64,000 nt of DNA, from assembly GCA_037447655.1 (NCBI GenBank), contig JBBHKE010003062.1, positions 308,154 through 372,153 on the forward strand, in the 5' to 3' direction. Source of the DNA: Zygnema cylindricum (lineage: Eukaryota; Streptophyta; Zygnematophyceae; Zygnematales; Zygnemataceae). Below are positions 11,173 to 22,429 of this stretch, piece after piece. Under the pieces are notes generated by a model. That model saw only the letters and a list, made by a program, of their open reading frames with translations. It did not search any database and had not been told where the DNA came from. Position 1 is the stretch's first letter. Every line of letters starts with the position of its first letter. A program made the position numbers and the translations under genes.

Positions 11173-12560
11173 GTGCTCATCTGCTAAGTTTGACTATTTT
11201 TGCTGTGACATTATAAACTCGTATTTATTATTGCTGGCAGACAGCTGTCCTTCAGGAATTGTGTTTATCCTTTCGTTTCTTCAGGCCGCCTTTAGCGTAA
11301 GTTGTGTTACCGGCTTTCCATGTGATCTTCTTAGAACTATGATTTGAAGATATCTTTTTGAATATCTTGCGGATTTTCGATGACTCTTTGACTCGTTTTT
11401 CCTGACTGATAGGAAGTTCTATGTGAGTTCGCAAGATTTTTTTTTTTTTTGTTTTATTTGTTTTTTTTGTTTTTGCGATGCGTTTCGATCCTTTTCCTTT
11501 CCTTTTCCTTTCTGCTTGCATGACAAGCCAATAGCATACAATATGGGCATGGTAAGTTGTGGCATATGCCTACCAAGGTTCAAAGCTGCTTGCTATCTTT
11601 AAGAATTTGGAAACAAAATATTCGGCAGCCCTGAGTTATGTTTACTTTCTTCTAAGAGCTAAGCTCGAGGTTTTTACTACTCAAGGGAGCTATTTATAGA
11701 GATTGATTTTTCGGAAATGTTTCCAGTATTGTATGAATTGTTAAGGTGGAAATTTTGAATCCAGGTGAATCATTGTGAATAATATGTGATTTGACCATTG
11801 TAATTAGGGTAGACAATTTTTGATGCCCTACACCAGTGTCCATTGTAAGTTTGGAAAAAACCTTCTGTGGATGACCTGTCCACTTATGTTTTTTTTTTGT
11901 CCTGTAGTGACCATTGTGAGGTTCTACATTATCAGCCATGCTAGGCTGTTTTTTTTTTTGTTTATTGGTGCAATGACATTATTAGCAGTTTAAATTATTG
12001 CAATTGAAGGTTTGCCTATGATAATCACAATCTTTTGATGCAAGCTCATCGAAACGTACCTGTTGCAAAATCTCATTTTTGACAGGTTAATGACTTGTAT
12101 ATGTGGGAGTAGTTAGTGATGCTTCATGTGCTTGATGCTGAGGAAGTAGCACAAATTAGTGGTTGGCATTTGCAATTCACTTTGGTTGACGATTGGATTG
12201 ATTTTTTTTGACTCTGCGGTCGAACTGGCATGGTGTGCTTGTCAAAATTTATGAGATTTGTGGTGAATTTATCAAAGGAAATTCAGAACGAGCTCGTTGA
12301 CTCCGGTCTTCATCCGCTAAAGATATGTTGTGCTTGGCAATAGACCTGAAGTATCCTATATTTTTAGGACCACTGTAGAAGCTTTTTGTCACTATTGTTA
12401 GACCTGTGAAGAGTTGTTTGAGACTACATTGTCCACATTTGATTCTGGTGTTTGCATGCTGTTGCAAATGTGTTTTGAAATTGTACTCTTGTTACTATGA
12501 ATCAAGATCCGGGATCAGGGGTTTGACTATTTTGAAGTGAGATAATTTGGGTCGTTGCAG
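11173..12560. other. Intergenic or intronic DNA upstream of the TORTIFOLIA1-like exon
   Basis: Several poly-T runs are present (11430-11480, 11890, 11950). No exon with recognisable homology was found on either strand. If the exon at 12561 belongs to a live plus-strand gene, this would be its preceding intron. Confidence 0.4.
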
Positions 12561-12680
12561 GTGAAACCCGTTCGAGAGTGTGCATTGAAAGCTTTTCAGA
12601 TGTGGCAGGACGTGCCAGGACCAACAGTCGCAAGAAAGTCGCAAGAAGGCCGATTCAGTCCCCAAGTAGAGCCGCCATAG
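12561..12680 (+). pseudogene. Exon or exon fragment resembling TORTIFOLIA1/SPIRAL2
   Basis: A good acceptor (gtcgttgcag, 12551-12560) precedes a 39-codon frame ending in TAG. Its first part reads VKPVRECALKAFQMWQDVPG. Plant TORTIFOLIA1/SPIRAL2 microtubule-associated proteins end their HEAT-repeat domain with a very similar segment (a KPVR...EALQLWKKI pattern). The rest of the frame is not recognised. No other HEAT exon appears upstream in the window, so this may be the terminal exon of a gene starting outside it, or a captured fragment. The identification rests on about 20 residues. Confidence 0.4.
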
Positions 12681-13813
12681 CTGCTGGTTTTATCTCCTTT
12701 CGCCTCCTTAGCATCTACGCCGATGTTCGCCTACAACTACCATTTGCTCTTGCTAACTTTTTTATATAACAGGTATCATTCAGTCTGGGAAACTTTCGTG
12801 TCATGGCTGTTGTGATCGACTATTACCATCCAGAGGCAAAGGAGCAGGGAAATGGAAGTGGAAATCCCATCTACTTCACAGAGCAAAGCCAACAGTTAAT
12901 CGCCCAAAAAGTACTACAAAGTGCAACGTATTTTTTCGTCAAATTCCGTACATTTTCCCGTAAACAACCGTACATTTCTCGTAAATTTACCGTTCAGTTT
13001 ACCGGACAAAAAGCACTCTAGACAGAAAGTACAGAAAGTACAGAAAGTACAGAAAGTACAAATATATCGGGACTGCTGACCGTTCGATAACCGATAACTA
13101 TCGGTATCGGTGTTATCGCGATAAGTTTTTTACCAATACACAACACTAGTTTTAAGGATGAGAAAGGTCCCCTTCGAGAATGGAGAGCCGTTGGGTTTAC
13201 AAATGAGTAGAAACCTAGGTTTTAGGGGGGGCTTTTGATTTTTTTTCAAAATCTATTCCTTGCCACAGTATGGAGTTGTCGTTCATAGTTACCGACCGAT
13301 ATTTATTGGTAATTGATCGCAATATTCGATAGGTTATCCCAAGAATTCCCTTACCGTTATATCGAGCCAATATATCGATAATCAGTAGGTAAAAAAAAAT
13401 AAATATCAGCTATCGTTAAAAGACTATTGATACACAACAATAGATAAAACCCTTACTTTAACATGCAAGCACACACCCGTACTGCGTTTTTTTTTTAATT
13501 ATCGAGATACGGAAAATGTTCGGCAAGATTATTGGGCAATGTAAATACTCAAAGTTTTTTTGCCCTATAACCCGTGTAGGTTTGTTTTAGGGTTTGATGG
13601 TAAAACCCTCCAACATGCGTACAACACGTTTCTTCCATTCCCCCTTAGGTCCTTGAAGCCTTGAGCTATTCGGTTGCCTTGTTAGCCTCAATTCTAATTC
13701 AAGTGTCTTGTAGAACTCCCAAAATTAATTTTTTTCCCTCTTAGGATTTTTTTGTTCCTATTTTGTGAACCTATAACTTCTTTGGGTCCTTTCTTACAAA
13801 CCGGTCCCCAAAT
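12681..13813. other. Intergenic DNA with two CGATA-rich blocks
   Basis: Blocks at 13070-13147 (ending acacaacactag) and 13285-13440 carry dense tatcg/cgata repeats and resemble family F ends. A run of four agaaagtac units lies at 13022-13060. An acceptor-like acag at 12771 followed by a short frame (12803-13021) is not homologous to anything I know. Confidence 0.45.
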
Positions 13814-13877
13814 CCAAAAATATGGTCGGTCAAAGAGACCTTCTAGCTAAAGTCTCTTTGACCGACCATATTTTTGG
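13814..13877. repeat. Perfect 26-bp hairpin with 12-nt loop
   Basis: ccaaaaatatggtcggtc (13814-13831) and the rest of the left arm to 13839 are exactly complementary to 13852-13877, leaving loop 13840-13851. The perfect arms suggest a recent MITE-like palindrome or a small-RNA precursor. It lies in otherwise uninformative DNA (13878-14930 holds no recognisable feature). Confidence 0.85.
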
Positions 13878-14934
13878 AACTAATTTGTCCGTTTCTGACA
13901 GAGCCTAGTTCCTATCTAACTCTAGGAGGGTCCGAGCCACTTGAAACGAGTGTCGCCCAAGGGGTTGGTAATTCCCCTAAGACTTTTCTAAGGTCAAAGA
14001 AAACATTTATGACCATGTAATTTGAGCTAACTACGACAAGTTTTGACATAACAACAAGAGGGAAAATAACTAAGAGTATGATAGACAACCTCATTAAATC
14101 CAAAAAAAGGACTAACTTCTTTATATGTTACATCAATTTGTATCCGATAACGCCATTATTAAAATGCCCATATCGCAAAAATGGACATGAGCTATGTAAA
14201 AGCTATGCTAGGAAATGACAAAAAGATAATGTAGAAAAAGATGTTAAAAGAAATCAAAAACAACAAAGGTGAAGGAATGTGAAACGAAATAAACACCAAT
14301 TGATAAAGTCGTATTATTCCCTGGTTGAAAGTAAGGTCGACTTTGAACTGAAACAAGCATTGCGCTTGGCTCCGTTCGGTTTGGTTCGGTTGGAAACCGG
14401 AATAAAACTTTACAAACCAAATCAAAGGGCTCAAAGTGTTAAACCGAACCGGACAAACCCTTGAACCATTTGGTTCATAGAGCGACACATCTCTCCCTGT
14501 GTATCCCAGCCTTCGCCACTGGTTCACCCTATTTATCCCCTCTCCCCTCCTCTCCCCCCCCCCTCCTACAACAGGGTACACTCCCTTGCGTATACTTGTG
14601 GGCTAAACCGCACCGAACGGTTTCTAGTATGCGGTACGTGACTCGAACCAAAAAACATTCAATTTGTTAAGGATTTTGTGAAACCGACAGAAAACCGGTA
14701 CGGATGTGTTTGAAACGGTTTTGTCCCAAACTAGTGCGAGTGCAACCATAAACACTAAAAGTTGAAGTTCAAGTAATGCACTTTTATTTCCTACTTTCCA
14801 CCGTATTATACTCCCAAAATGTGTAAAATAGATGTAGTGCACTATTGACTTCCCAAGTGATTTTTGTTACGTGAATGTATAATGTGGTGAAAATGCATTA
14901 CTTTAGAATTATGCTAAAGTGTCACTCGAACAAC

Positions 14935-15510
14935 GATTGAAAAAACTTCCATGCACGCGACACGAGGGGGAATTTATTTGCACATGGGCGAGTACACGCT
15001 ATTTTTTTCCCCTGCCCGTCAAGCGCATGTGCGGAAAAAAAACTGTAGGAGCCTCGGACCTCCACTTTCGTTCATGGGTCCTTTGCAAAAGCTTACGCCG
15101 TTGTCGCCTCTCCCTCTCCTTCTCACACTACCGATTTTACCTCACACTTCTTGGGAAATACGACAATATTAGTATGAAATGAAAGAGCTTTGCAAAATAA
15201 TTATTTGACTACTTTTAGGCACAATTTGATGGCAAGTCGGGTGAGAAAAGACGAAAAAACAAAATCCAAAAGCTACGGCGAAAAGCTCTAGTGACGTTGA
15301 CGCTGTCTCAAGTGAGCATGACATCACATTGTCACAAAACCCTAAGACATCACTAGATGTCTACAACCGTCGCTATTTCTATAGACACATCAATTGTCAT
15401 AAGTTTCGTAGTTGTCTACAACCGTCACAATGTTTACCCACATCTACAACGGTCTCACTTCAAAGTAACAATTTCATTTCTGTACATGGGTGTTTTCAAT
15501 TTCCCTGCCA
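14935..15510 (-). mobile_element. Family E relic, inverted
   Basis: The block ggacctccactttcgttcat and the ctacaaccgtcgc/ctacaaccgtcac motifs are the reverse of blocks in the family E copy at 49538-50472. A degraded terminus tgtacatgggtg lies near 15481. Ends and duplication cannot be defined. Confidence 0.55.
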
Positions 15511-17539
15511 TTCTTTCGTATTTTCATCGGTTTTGCCTTGATTTTCCTTTTTTGTTTATTCCCTCGTCATGTGGTTTTTTCAGTTTTAGCAATGCTACTT
15601 CCTTTTGTTCCTATGGACTCAGGTGGTTTACCATCGCACTTTTTAACAGCCACTTTTTTTTTTTTTTTTTCTACAAAGGAATATGAAAATCTCTACTAAG
15701 GACTGGCATCACTTTAAAGCACCGCTGCATATCCACCCTTAAGTGAGGTCCCTGTACTGTATGCATATTGAAAATCTCGGCAACAAAAAAATAGAAGCAA
15801 CCTGTTCCGTTGAAAAAAAAAAAACGTAACCTGTGACAGCCTGATATACCTGTTTATTTGTATAAAGCAGACGGCTTTCACTATTGGTTGCCAGAATTTA
15901 CCGGTACATATTGACAAAGATGAAAGGGAAGAAAAAAAGAGAAGATTGTTGAATGCACCAACATGCTTATACTAAAGTCACACCAGCGAGGCAATTATCT
16001 TACATGAGAGAGAGAGAGAGAGAGAGGAAAAAAAGAAAAAAAAATGATTACATGCAATACTCTTTTCAAACGTATCTGGGAAACTCGTTTAAAACTTTCT
16101 TTAACAAAAATAATTGGAAAACCAAACAAAAACCACAAAACCAGTATATACGAAACAAAAAAAGAAACCCGCCCTTTGTAAAAACAGAAAAAAAGTGGAA
16201 AACCAGTTGGAAGAAACTGAATATTCCCACTCAAATTGAACTAATAATATGTACATCGGAGAAGATACAAAAAAACAAAATTATTTGATTTACAAAATAC
16301 GACACCAAAACCTCAAAAAGTAGACTACTCAAAATCCCTGCAAGTCAACAAACAAAAAAACCTGGGCAAAATTTACTACCTCTAACAAAAACAAAACCTC
16401 TTTTTTTGGGATTTTTTTGAGAGAGAGAGCCCATAAACTTCAAGAAGAAGATACATCATTGGATTTCTACCCTAATTTCTGTATATACTTTGTCGTTTTA
16501 GAAAGTCAAGGAAAAGGTTTTGAAGCTCTACTAAAGAGCTTGCAAGTCAAATTGTAACAAAATTCAACGTTCTATGCAGTTATCCCGTTAGTTCCGGTTG
16601 AACTGAAAAAAAAAACCAAACCGACTCGAGAAACAAAAACCAAACCGTTTTTCACGCTGAGGAAAACTCAAACCACCGATAATTTGATAAGCGCCTTTAA
16701 ACTTTGATACCCAATAAAGTCAAGCGAGCGGTATATAACTTCAAATCCATATGTACCAACAAATTCCTAATGAAGAAAACAAGAAATTTCTACAACGGTT
16801 CTTAACGGGTGCAAACCGAATTTAGACGAAATTTTCTTAAATCATGGAAGAATTTTCTTAAAATGTTAAGAGCTCGACTTAATAAACTCAGAATTTGAAA
16901 GGCATACATGAAACCAAATAGACCATTATTTTTTCACTTTTCTATGTTTTGCGGTTTTTACTTTTCAAAGTGCACCAGAGCCGAGCACTAATTGAGAGAA
17001 GTAGCTTTCAAATTCATCACCTATTGTTGGTTTCCTCACACAGGAAATGTCTGAAAAATATTAACAAACACGTAAACAAAGAAAAATAATGTCAGATATT
17101 AAAAAAATACTTAGCCAAAAAGGAACTTTATGGCACGCAACTTCTTATTCTATAACTCTTTCTACAACGTAGTGAGAGGGATGAAAAAGGAACCTCAAAA
17201 CAAAAACTTCCCAATTTAAAACAACAACAAGGCCAGCAAAACTACAGAAACACAACTTGTTATCCTTATAAAAAGCTAATACGACGACAGGAAGACAAGA
17301 AAATAAAAATAAAAAGAAGGAAGAGGACTCAGTTTATACTCAACATTCCCATGCAGACTTGCAAAAGTAAGACTTGCTTCAGACTTCTATTCTCTACTTA
17401 GTAACCGAGTTCTTTCTCGCTCTCCTTACTTCCTCCACCCAGACAAAATATGTTTCGCTATAATAATAAATATTCACAATGCATAAAACTTAAAATTTCA
17501 GAAGCGCGGTGTTTCATGGTTTTCCATTACATGACTCAA
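15511..17539. other. AT-rich DNA downstream of the minus-strand exon
   Basis: It includes a short GA run (16004-16026) and many A-runs. In the direction of the upstream minus-strand gene a short frame after an acceptor-like tattattatag near 17460 could be a terminal exon in a compatible phase, but it is only about ten codons and unsupported. No transposon ends were recognised. Confidence 0.35.
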
Positions 17540-17758
17540 ATTCATCAATTTCACATAACTACTCAAATTCAACTCATACAACTCAAATCAACCTCAAATA
17601 ACTTTAAATTTTAACTAGTATTAGTCAAATTGACTTCAGATAACTAAATTTAACTCGACAACCTCAGATTACTAAAAGTTAACCCAAAAGAACTCAAATT
17701 CCTCAAATTCCATTCAGATAACTCAAATTTAACTCAAACAGCTCAAATTTCACAGAAA
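17540..17758. repeat. Degenerate aactcaaattt repeats in a putative intron
   Basis: The motif aactcaaat or close variants occurs more than ten times at irregular spacing. On the minus strand this is the start of the intron following the exon at 17773-19082. Confidence 0.65.
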
Positions 17759-17772
17759 AACACGGTTTTTAC

Positions 17773-19082
17773 CTGAATTCTTTCCCTCTCTTCCCGACGA
17801 AAGTATAAACTTGAGATTGGAACCCTCAGGTTCCACACTACTCCCATTACCATCTTCATCGTTATCATTTTCCCACAAACTATCTTGTAAACTCATAAAA
17901 TCACTGATACCTGTTTGTTGGAAAGAGCAGTCTTCTTCCGTCTCTTCGTCAAAATCTTCGTCTTCTTCTCCCGGCATTTTCCGATATTGCTCATATAAAC
18001 CTTTTTTCGTCCCATCCGAACCAACTCTCCTTAAGGTTTTCCAGTCATTTTGTCCATTTCCTCTTCCTCCTCCCTCCATCCCTCCAAACCACTCTCTACT
18101 TTTAAGACCTCCATCAGAATCCACTCTCCTTAACTGAATTTTACTTCGTCTAGGAATATCTTCTTTTTCATCCTCTCCTCCTTTTGTGAGGACATCAGAC
18201 TCTCCTTCTCTCCCTCTCCTCAACCCAATTGTAGTTTGATTTAAAGTTCCTACCAACCTATCTTTATCGTTTCCTATTCCCAAGAAATTAGCTTCTCCTG
18301 TTTTCGCCTCCGATTCTTTACCAAAACCGTCTCCTTTTCCTTCAAATTGAAGTCTCGTCTCGAACCTAAATTCCCTACCATCTTTTTTCTGTGCAACTCC
18401 GTCACTCTCTCCTTCTTCCCCTACATTTTCGGCATCCACTACCTCTCCTATTCCTACCACTCCTCTCGGACTACCTTTCCCTACCTTCCTTCTGTGCTTT
18501 AACACGTCCATTCTATGCCCGTAAATTTCAGAAACTAAACTTTTCTTTTCCTTCCCTTGTCCGGGCCCTCCTCTCCCTCTCCTCCCCCCTTCGTCTTCAT
18601 CGTCTCCCTCACACCCATCACTCCCTTCATCAAAATTCCCATCCTTCCTAAAACCTTCTCTCATTCTCTTCAATCTCCCCGGCTGACTGTCGGAACCAAC
18701 GGAGTTTCCGGTGCTCGTTCCATTATCCGTTCCAGTTTCAGTTCTGGTTCCGGTTACATTTTCCACACCGTTTCCTGCAAATCGACAGCCGAATGGATTG
18801 TATGTGATAGAACTTCTCTCTCTCTCTCTCTCTTCCCCTCTCCCCCCTCCATTACCGCTGGAATTCCCATACTGGAGACCAGGACTTCCGAAAGAGTCTC
18901 GAGGAAATTGATCTTGAGAAAAGAGAGAAGCGAAAACTGAAGTTGAAGGTGAACGCCAAACCTCTCCTCCTCCTCCCTCCCCACTTTCTCCTCCACCCCC
19001 TCCTCCTCCTCCCCATTCTTCCCCTCCTCTCTGTTTCTTCCATTCGGCAAAATTGTTTTGTTCGGTTCGCGAGATTAAGGGT
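17773..19082 (-). CDS. Large internal exon of an unidentified disordered protein
   Basis: An open frame of 1310 nt is bounded by a strong acceptor (pyrimidine run then ttttttag, minus strand) and a donor CAG|GTAAAA at the far end. The encoded stretch of about 436 residues is rich in G, E, R, S and D. It has poly-Gly and poly-Glu tracts, repeated RRV-S/D-SDG segments (KIQLRRVDSDGG and KTLRRVGSDGTK) and a block LVSEIYGHRMDVLKHRRKVG that looks constrained. The Gly/Glu-rich part near the start lies over a CT-rich DNA tract. No start or stop codon belongs to it, so flanking exons are needed; I could not find them with confidence. I do not recognise the family. The length of the frame in AT-rich DNA and the splice signals argue that it is real. 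Confidence 0.55.
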
Positions 19083-19375
19083 CTAAAAAAAAAAAAGGGA
19101 CCAAAAAAAAGCTCAAATGTTAGATAAATTGAAATGGAATACAAAACAAGGACCCAAACAAATGTTTAGGAATGGACATTGAAATAAAATACAAAAAAAA
19201 GGACCAAAAATTATAAAAAAAGATGCGATAAACTGAAATCGAATACATTTCAGAACCAAATCCATCACAAAAAACAAACAAAACAGGACAACCCAAATAA
19301 ATAAAAAGATTAAAAATATACAATAAATAACTTAAATAAAAAAATAAAAGAGTGACCACATGTGCATAACAATAT

Positions 19376-19497
19376 TATCTACTCTCCACCCCAAACCATA
19401 CTCATCAACTTCCCCTCCCCCTCTCCCCACCCTCCATCCCTCCCCCTCCCCCTACCTTCTCCTCCTCCCCCTCCCCTCCCTCCCCTCCAAAAGCTCA
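19376..19497. repeat. C/T-rich low-complexity tract
   Basis: About 120 bp of almost pure pyrimidine on the plus strand (ctcctcccc units). 19083-19375 is A-rich and holds no recognised feature. Confidence 0.7.
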
Positions 19498-19499
19498 CT

Positions 19500-20077
19500 T
19501 TGCGTGACGGCTATAATGCCGGCCGTCCGATCAAAACATATTTTACACAGTTCAGATTCGCGTAGATGCATGAATTGTTCCTCTTCGTTAGTCTGGTGTT
19601 AATTAGCTGTCACGTTAATGTATATTAATCTTTGAAACCCGTGCTGTGTATCGTTTCGTTAATGCCTTATTGGATAAAGCGTACCACCACAAACACTTCC
19701 ATAGACCCAGGTTCGTATCCGGTCTAGAGCAGCTTTTGGTTATTTGTTAGTTGTTTAGAATTATCTACTTGTACATTTATAAATACTTATTGTACCCTTC
19801 GCATTTCATTGTTGACTCTAAGCTATATGCTAAAGCTATCGACTATTAAGGATTGTATGTATCATAATCAAATCTTGAGACCGGCAGGTCTCTTTTGGTA
19901 CAAACTATAAATTAGCCTATCCTCTTTAGACAGCCATGGCTCTAGCTCTCTCTCTGGTCTTCAGTGACTGCAACAAGTATGGGGACCGGAGAGAGTTGAG
20001 CGAGAAGCAGACTGACTTTGTTGACTTACTCTATTTATTTTTCCAATACAAACCTAGAAAATACATAAATTTCAACA
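19500..20077 (-). repeat. Inverted, truncated copia-type LTR
   Basis: Read on the minus strand it begins TGTTGAAATTTATG, like the R2 LTRs, and follows their order: the gccatggct block, the tRNA-like segment with cattaac, and the gactaacgaa and cggacggcc blocks. It ends without the TATA and leader part, so it is truncated. It lies just before the gag start of element M and may have destroyed M's own 5' LTR. Confidence 0.7.
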
Positions 20078-20109
20078 CATTGTTGTAGTCAAGGTTTCTC
20101 CCTTGGTTC

Positions 20110-20226
20110 ATGCCCACGGATTGGGATAACCTTCCCTATCAATCCGGGTCCACCCGAGGTGGTACATCTTATCGTCCTTCGCAGTTAGATCCTTTGGATT
20201 TTCTCGAATTGTTGACCACATCCGAT
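20110..20226 (+). pseudogene. Element M gag, first piece (39 codons)
   Basis: The frame opens at ATG 20110 (MPTDWDNLPYQSG...) and runs 39 codons to the R1 insertion, whose CCGAT target spans the last codons (TSD). It resumes at 24592. A start at 20110 is chosen because it is the first ATG after the inverted LTR; an earlier start could have been lost there. Confidence 0.65.
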
Positions 20227-20640
20227 TGTTGATATTTGAGTATTTTATAGGTCTGTATTAGGATAGAAAAAGAGCTGAGGCGGTCTGCCTCTAACTCCCC
20301 TTTCCAAGCCCCCATACTTGTTGTAGTCACTGAAGGCTGGATAGGGAGCTAGAGCCATGGCTGCCTAGGCTCTCTAGAGAAGACAGGGGGTAAATTAGGT
20401 AGACTTACCAAAAGTTAGTTGACGGACCCAGGAATTGATCCTGGTACCTACTGTCCGTCAATCCTCAGTAGCCGTTAGCTCTAGCCGTTATGTCTAGAAC
20501 TGATATTACGATATATAGGGTTTGACAGATATATATATCGTCATATGTAGATTAATCCGTTTAACGGCTAATAGATACTTAGTACATAGATACAGTTTAA
20601 TTTAGTACGAAGTACGGAATGGGGGCAGAACGGATACCGC

Positions 20641-20733
20641 GCATTTGTTTCGATAGCGAAACAAATACCGCGCATTTGTTTCGACAACGAAACAAATACC
20701 GCGCATTTGTTTCGATAGCGAAACAAATACCGC
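20641..20733. promoter_or_regulatory. Three tandem 31-bp hairpin units in the R1 U3
   Basis: Each unit contains ATTTGTTTCG, a 4-base loop and CGAAACAAAT, a perfect 10-bp stem. The units start at 20641, 20672 and 20703, and again at 23759 in the 3' LTR. R3 LTRs keep one comparable hairpin (AAACAAATGT...ACATTTGTTT near 27377 and 32730). Placement upstream of the TATA box suggests an enhancer or protein-binding array; function is inferred. Confidence 0.6.
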
Positions 20734-21090
20734 GCGTCGAATTTCAGCGGCTAGGATTGTAGCCGATTTTGATCGGACGGCCACGATAGGTGCCGCGATC
20801 ACGGAACATGTACTTTTGGCGTTTTTCAGCCATCGCCACGTAATGTGACACATGGCGCGACAATGTTGGATTGCGGCGACTCCGGAGATTGCGGAAACAA
20901 ATCCAGCTATGACACGTGTCGACAATTTGGCCATGTTGTACAATGGCCGTACAGAAAGTACACCGGCACCTGTACTTTTATGTACGACACAGTAATTTGA
21001 TTGGTGCCGTACTTCAGTAGATAGAGTTTTAGAGGGGGAATAGGACTTAGGAAATTTTGGGTAGATAGCTGTCTCTCCCAGAGAGCACCT

Positions 21091-21099
21091 TGTATAAAT
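21091..21099 (+). promoter_or_regulatory. TATA box of the R1 LTR promoter
   Basis: tgtataaat follows a pyrimidine-rich ctgtctctccc block. The same arrangement, agcttgtataaata, occurs in both R3 LTRs (27746 and 33101), and R1's 3' LTR has it at 24209. Conservation across diverged LTR families supports a promoter role. Confidence 0.6.
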
Positions 21100-21448
21100 G
21101 GCTAACTTTGGGCAGCCATAACTATCAATTTACTTGACCATTTTCAGTGATTCTTTTTGCTGCGCACTCACGGGAGTCTAGGCTACACAGGGGTGTAGTC
21201 GGTCAGAGTTTTTGTCTGCAAGGGTGGCTGTATTTCTAAGGGAAAGTCAAAGTGGGTGAATGTGTCCAAATCTCATATTCTAACTTTGCATTCTGTGGTG
21301 GAACTGAGCACACAGAAAGTGTTATTTCACAGGGGTGAATCTATATTGGGGTTCTGACTGTCAAGGGGTCAGTCACTTGGGTTTATATTAACTTGGAGTC
21401 GGCACTATCTAGATTAGCTTCTTTTGGATCTGCATACTCTGAGGGCCA

Positions 21449-22429
21449 ATGGAGGTCTCAGAGTTTCAGGTTATGGGCCCACCATCTAGGGTGCCTATGT
21501 TCGATGGAACAGACTTCACTTATTGGGAGTTTACAATGGCGGGATTGCTTTTCGAGAAGCACTTATAGGGAATTGTTTCGGGACAAGTGAGATGTCCGCC
21601 ACCTGGCTTTGGAGGAGCTTACTATGGAGATTCATCTGAGGCTGCCCAAAATATCATCCGGAGCTCAGATGCAACGGAAGGTGAAGGGAAGAATCTTTCC
21701 GTGGATGGGGAAATAGGGGAGAAGGAAAAAGGGACACCTATGGTGAGGGGAGCTAGGCTCTCAGCTATGGTACCACATGTAGGGATTAAAACTGAAGAAA
21801 ATGACTAAAAAATATGGGAATACAAAAACACTATAGCAAAACATCTCATACTTAGATATGTGTCTAAGTCGATAGCTATCACTCTTTTAAGTCTAACCAA
21901 GTCTTCAGAGATATGGGAAGTACTAATTCAGATTTATAAGAGTGAGACTATTCAGAGGCAGCAATTAGTAAAACAGGAAATAGATGCCTATGTTTATAAA
22001 GGCGGTAGCATGATAGAGTTTTGCAATGATATTGCTGCGTTATATGTTGAGCTAGCTAGTGCGGGATATGTAGAATCTGAGGAGAGTAAGATTTATACAC
22101 TACTTATGAAACTCCCAAGTGAGTACGAAAACATTATTTATCGTATGCAGGCAATGGATGGCTCCTCATGGACTTGGAGCTTTACCATGGGGATAATTCT
22201 TGTGAGGGAAAGCACTTTGGAGCTTCGTAGGGGAAAGGACAAGGTCAATGCATTTTCAGCTGGTGGTGATTGGCGGAAGCGTGATGAGAGGAACGGCGGT
22301 GACGAGCGGAAGCGTGATGAGAGGAACGGTGGTGACGAGCGAAAGCGTGATGAGAGGAAGAAAGACAAAGGTAAACCTTATCGGAACTTTGGTGGAAAAG
22401 AGGGAGAAGAAAAGACACGGGGGCTTTGA
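21449..22429 (+). pseudogene. R1 gag, beginning inside the LTR, two stops
   Basis: The frame starts at ATG 21449 within the 5' LTR, crosses the primer binding site (coding QVMGPP) and continues as a copia-type Gag (UBN2-like helical domain, about 21830-22200). It has in-frame stops at 21566-21568 (TAG, where R2 has CAG) and 21806-21808. Near its end a charged 11-residue unit of the RDERNGGDERK kind repeats about three times. It then shifts frame before the zinc knuckle. Gag would form the particle and bind the RNA. Confidence 0.8.
21470..21484 (+). promoter_or_regulatory. R1 primer binding site, initiator tRNA-Met anticodon-arm type
   Basis: GTTATGGGCCCACCA starts one base after the LTR end. 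It is the complement of the anticodon stem-loop of plant initiator tRNA-Met, not of a tRNA 3' end. Drosophila copia and yeast Ty5 are known to prime from such a cleaved 5' half of initiator tRNA-Met. Confidence 0.8.

Larger units (their letters stand above)
20227..21468 (+). repeat. R1 5' LTR
   Basis: It starts TGTTGATATTTG and ends GAGTTTCA. Landmarks in order: gccatgg block (20350s), antisense tRNA-like segment (20421-20470), three 31-bp hairpin repeats (20641-20733), TATA box tgtataaat (21091), hairpin leader (21160-21200), and the gag ATG at 21449, twenty bases before the LTR end. A 113-codon antisense frame (20602-20943) is repeated in the other LTR but looks incidental. Confidence 0.9.

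Noticed and set aside
18391-18940. Plus-strand Pro/Ser-rich frames opposite the 1.3-kb exon
   Set aside because: They are complements of the G/E-rich minus-strand exon, which has the splice signals.
20602-20943. 113-codon minus-strand frame in the R1 LTR, repeated at 23720-24061
   Set aside because: It is present twice only because the LTR is. Its end is built from the 31-bp hairpin repeats and it has no recognisable domain.
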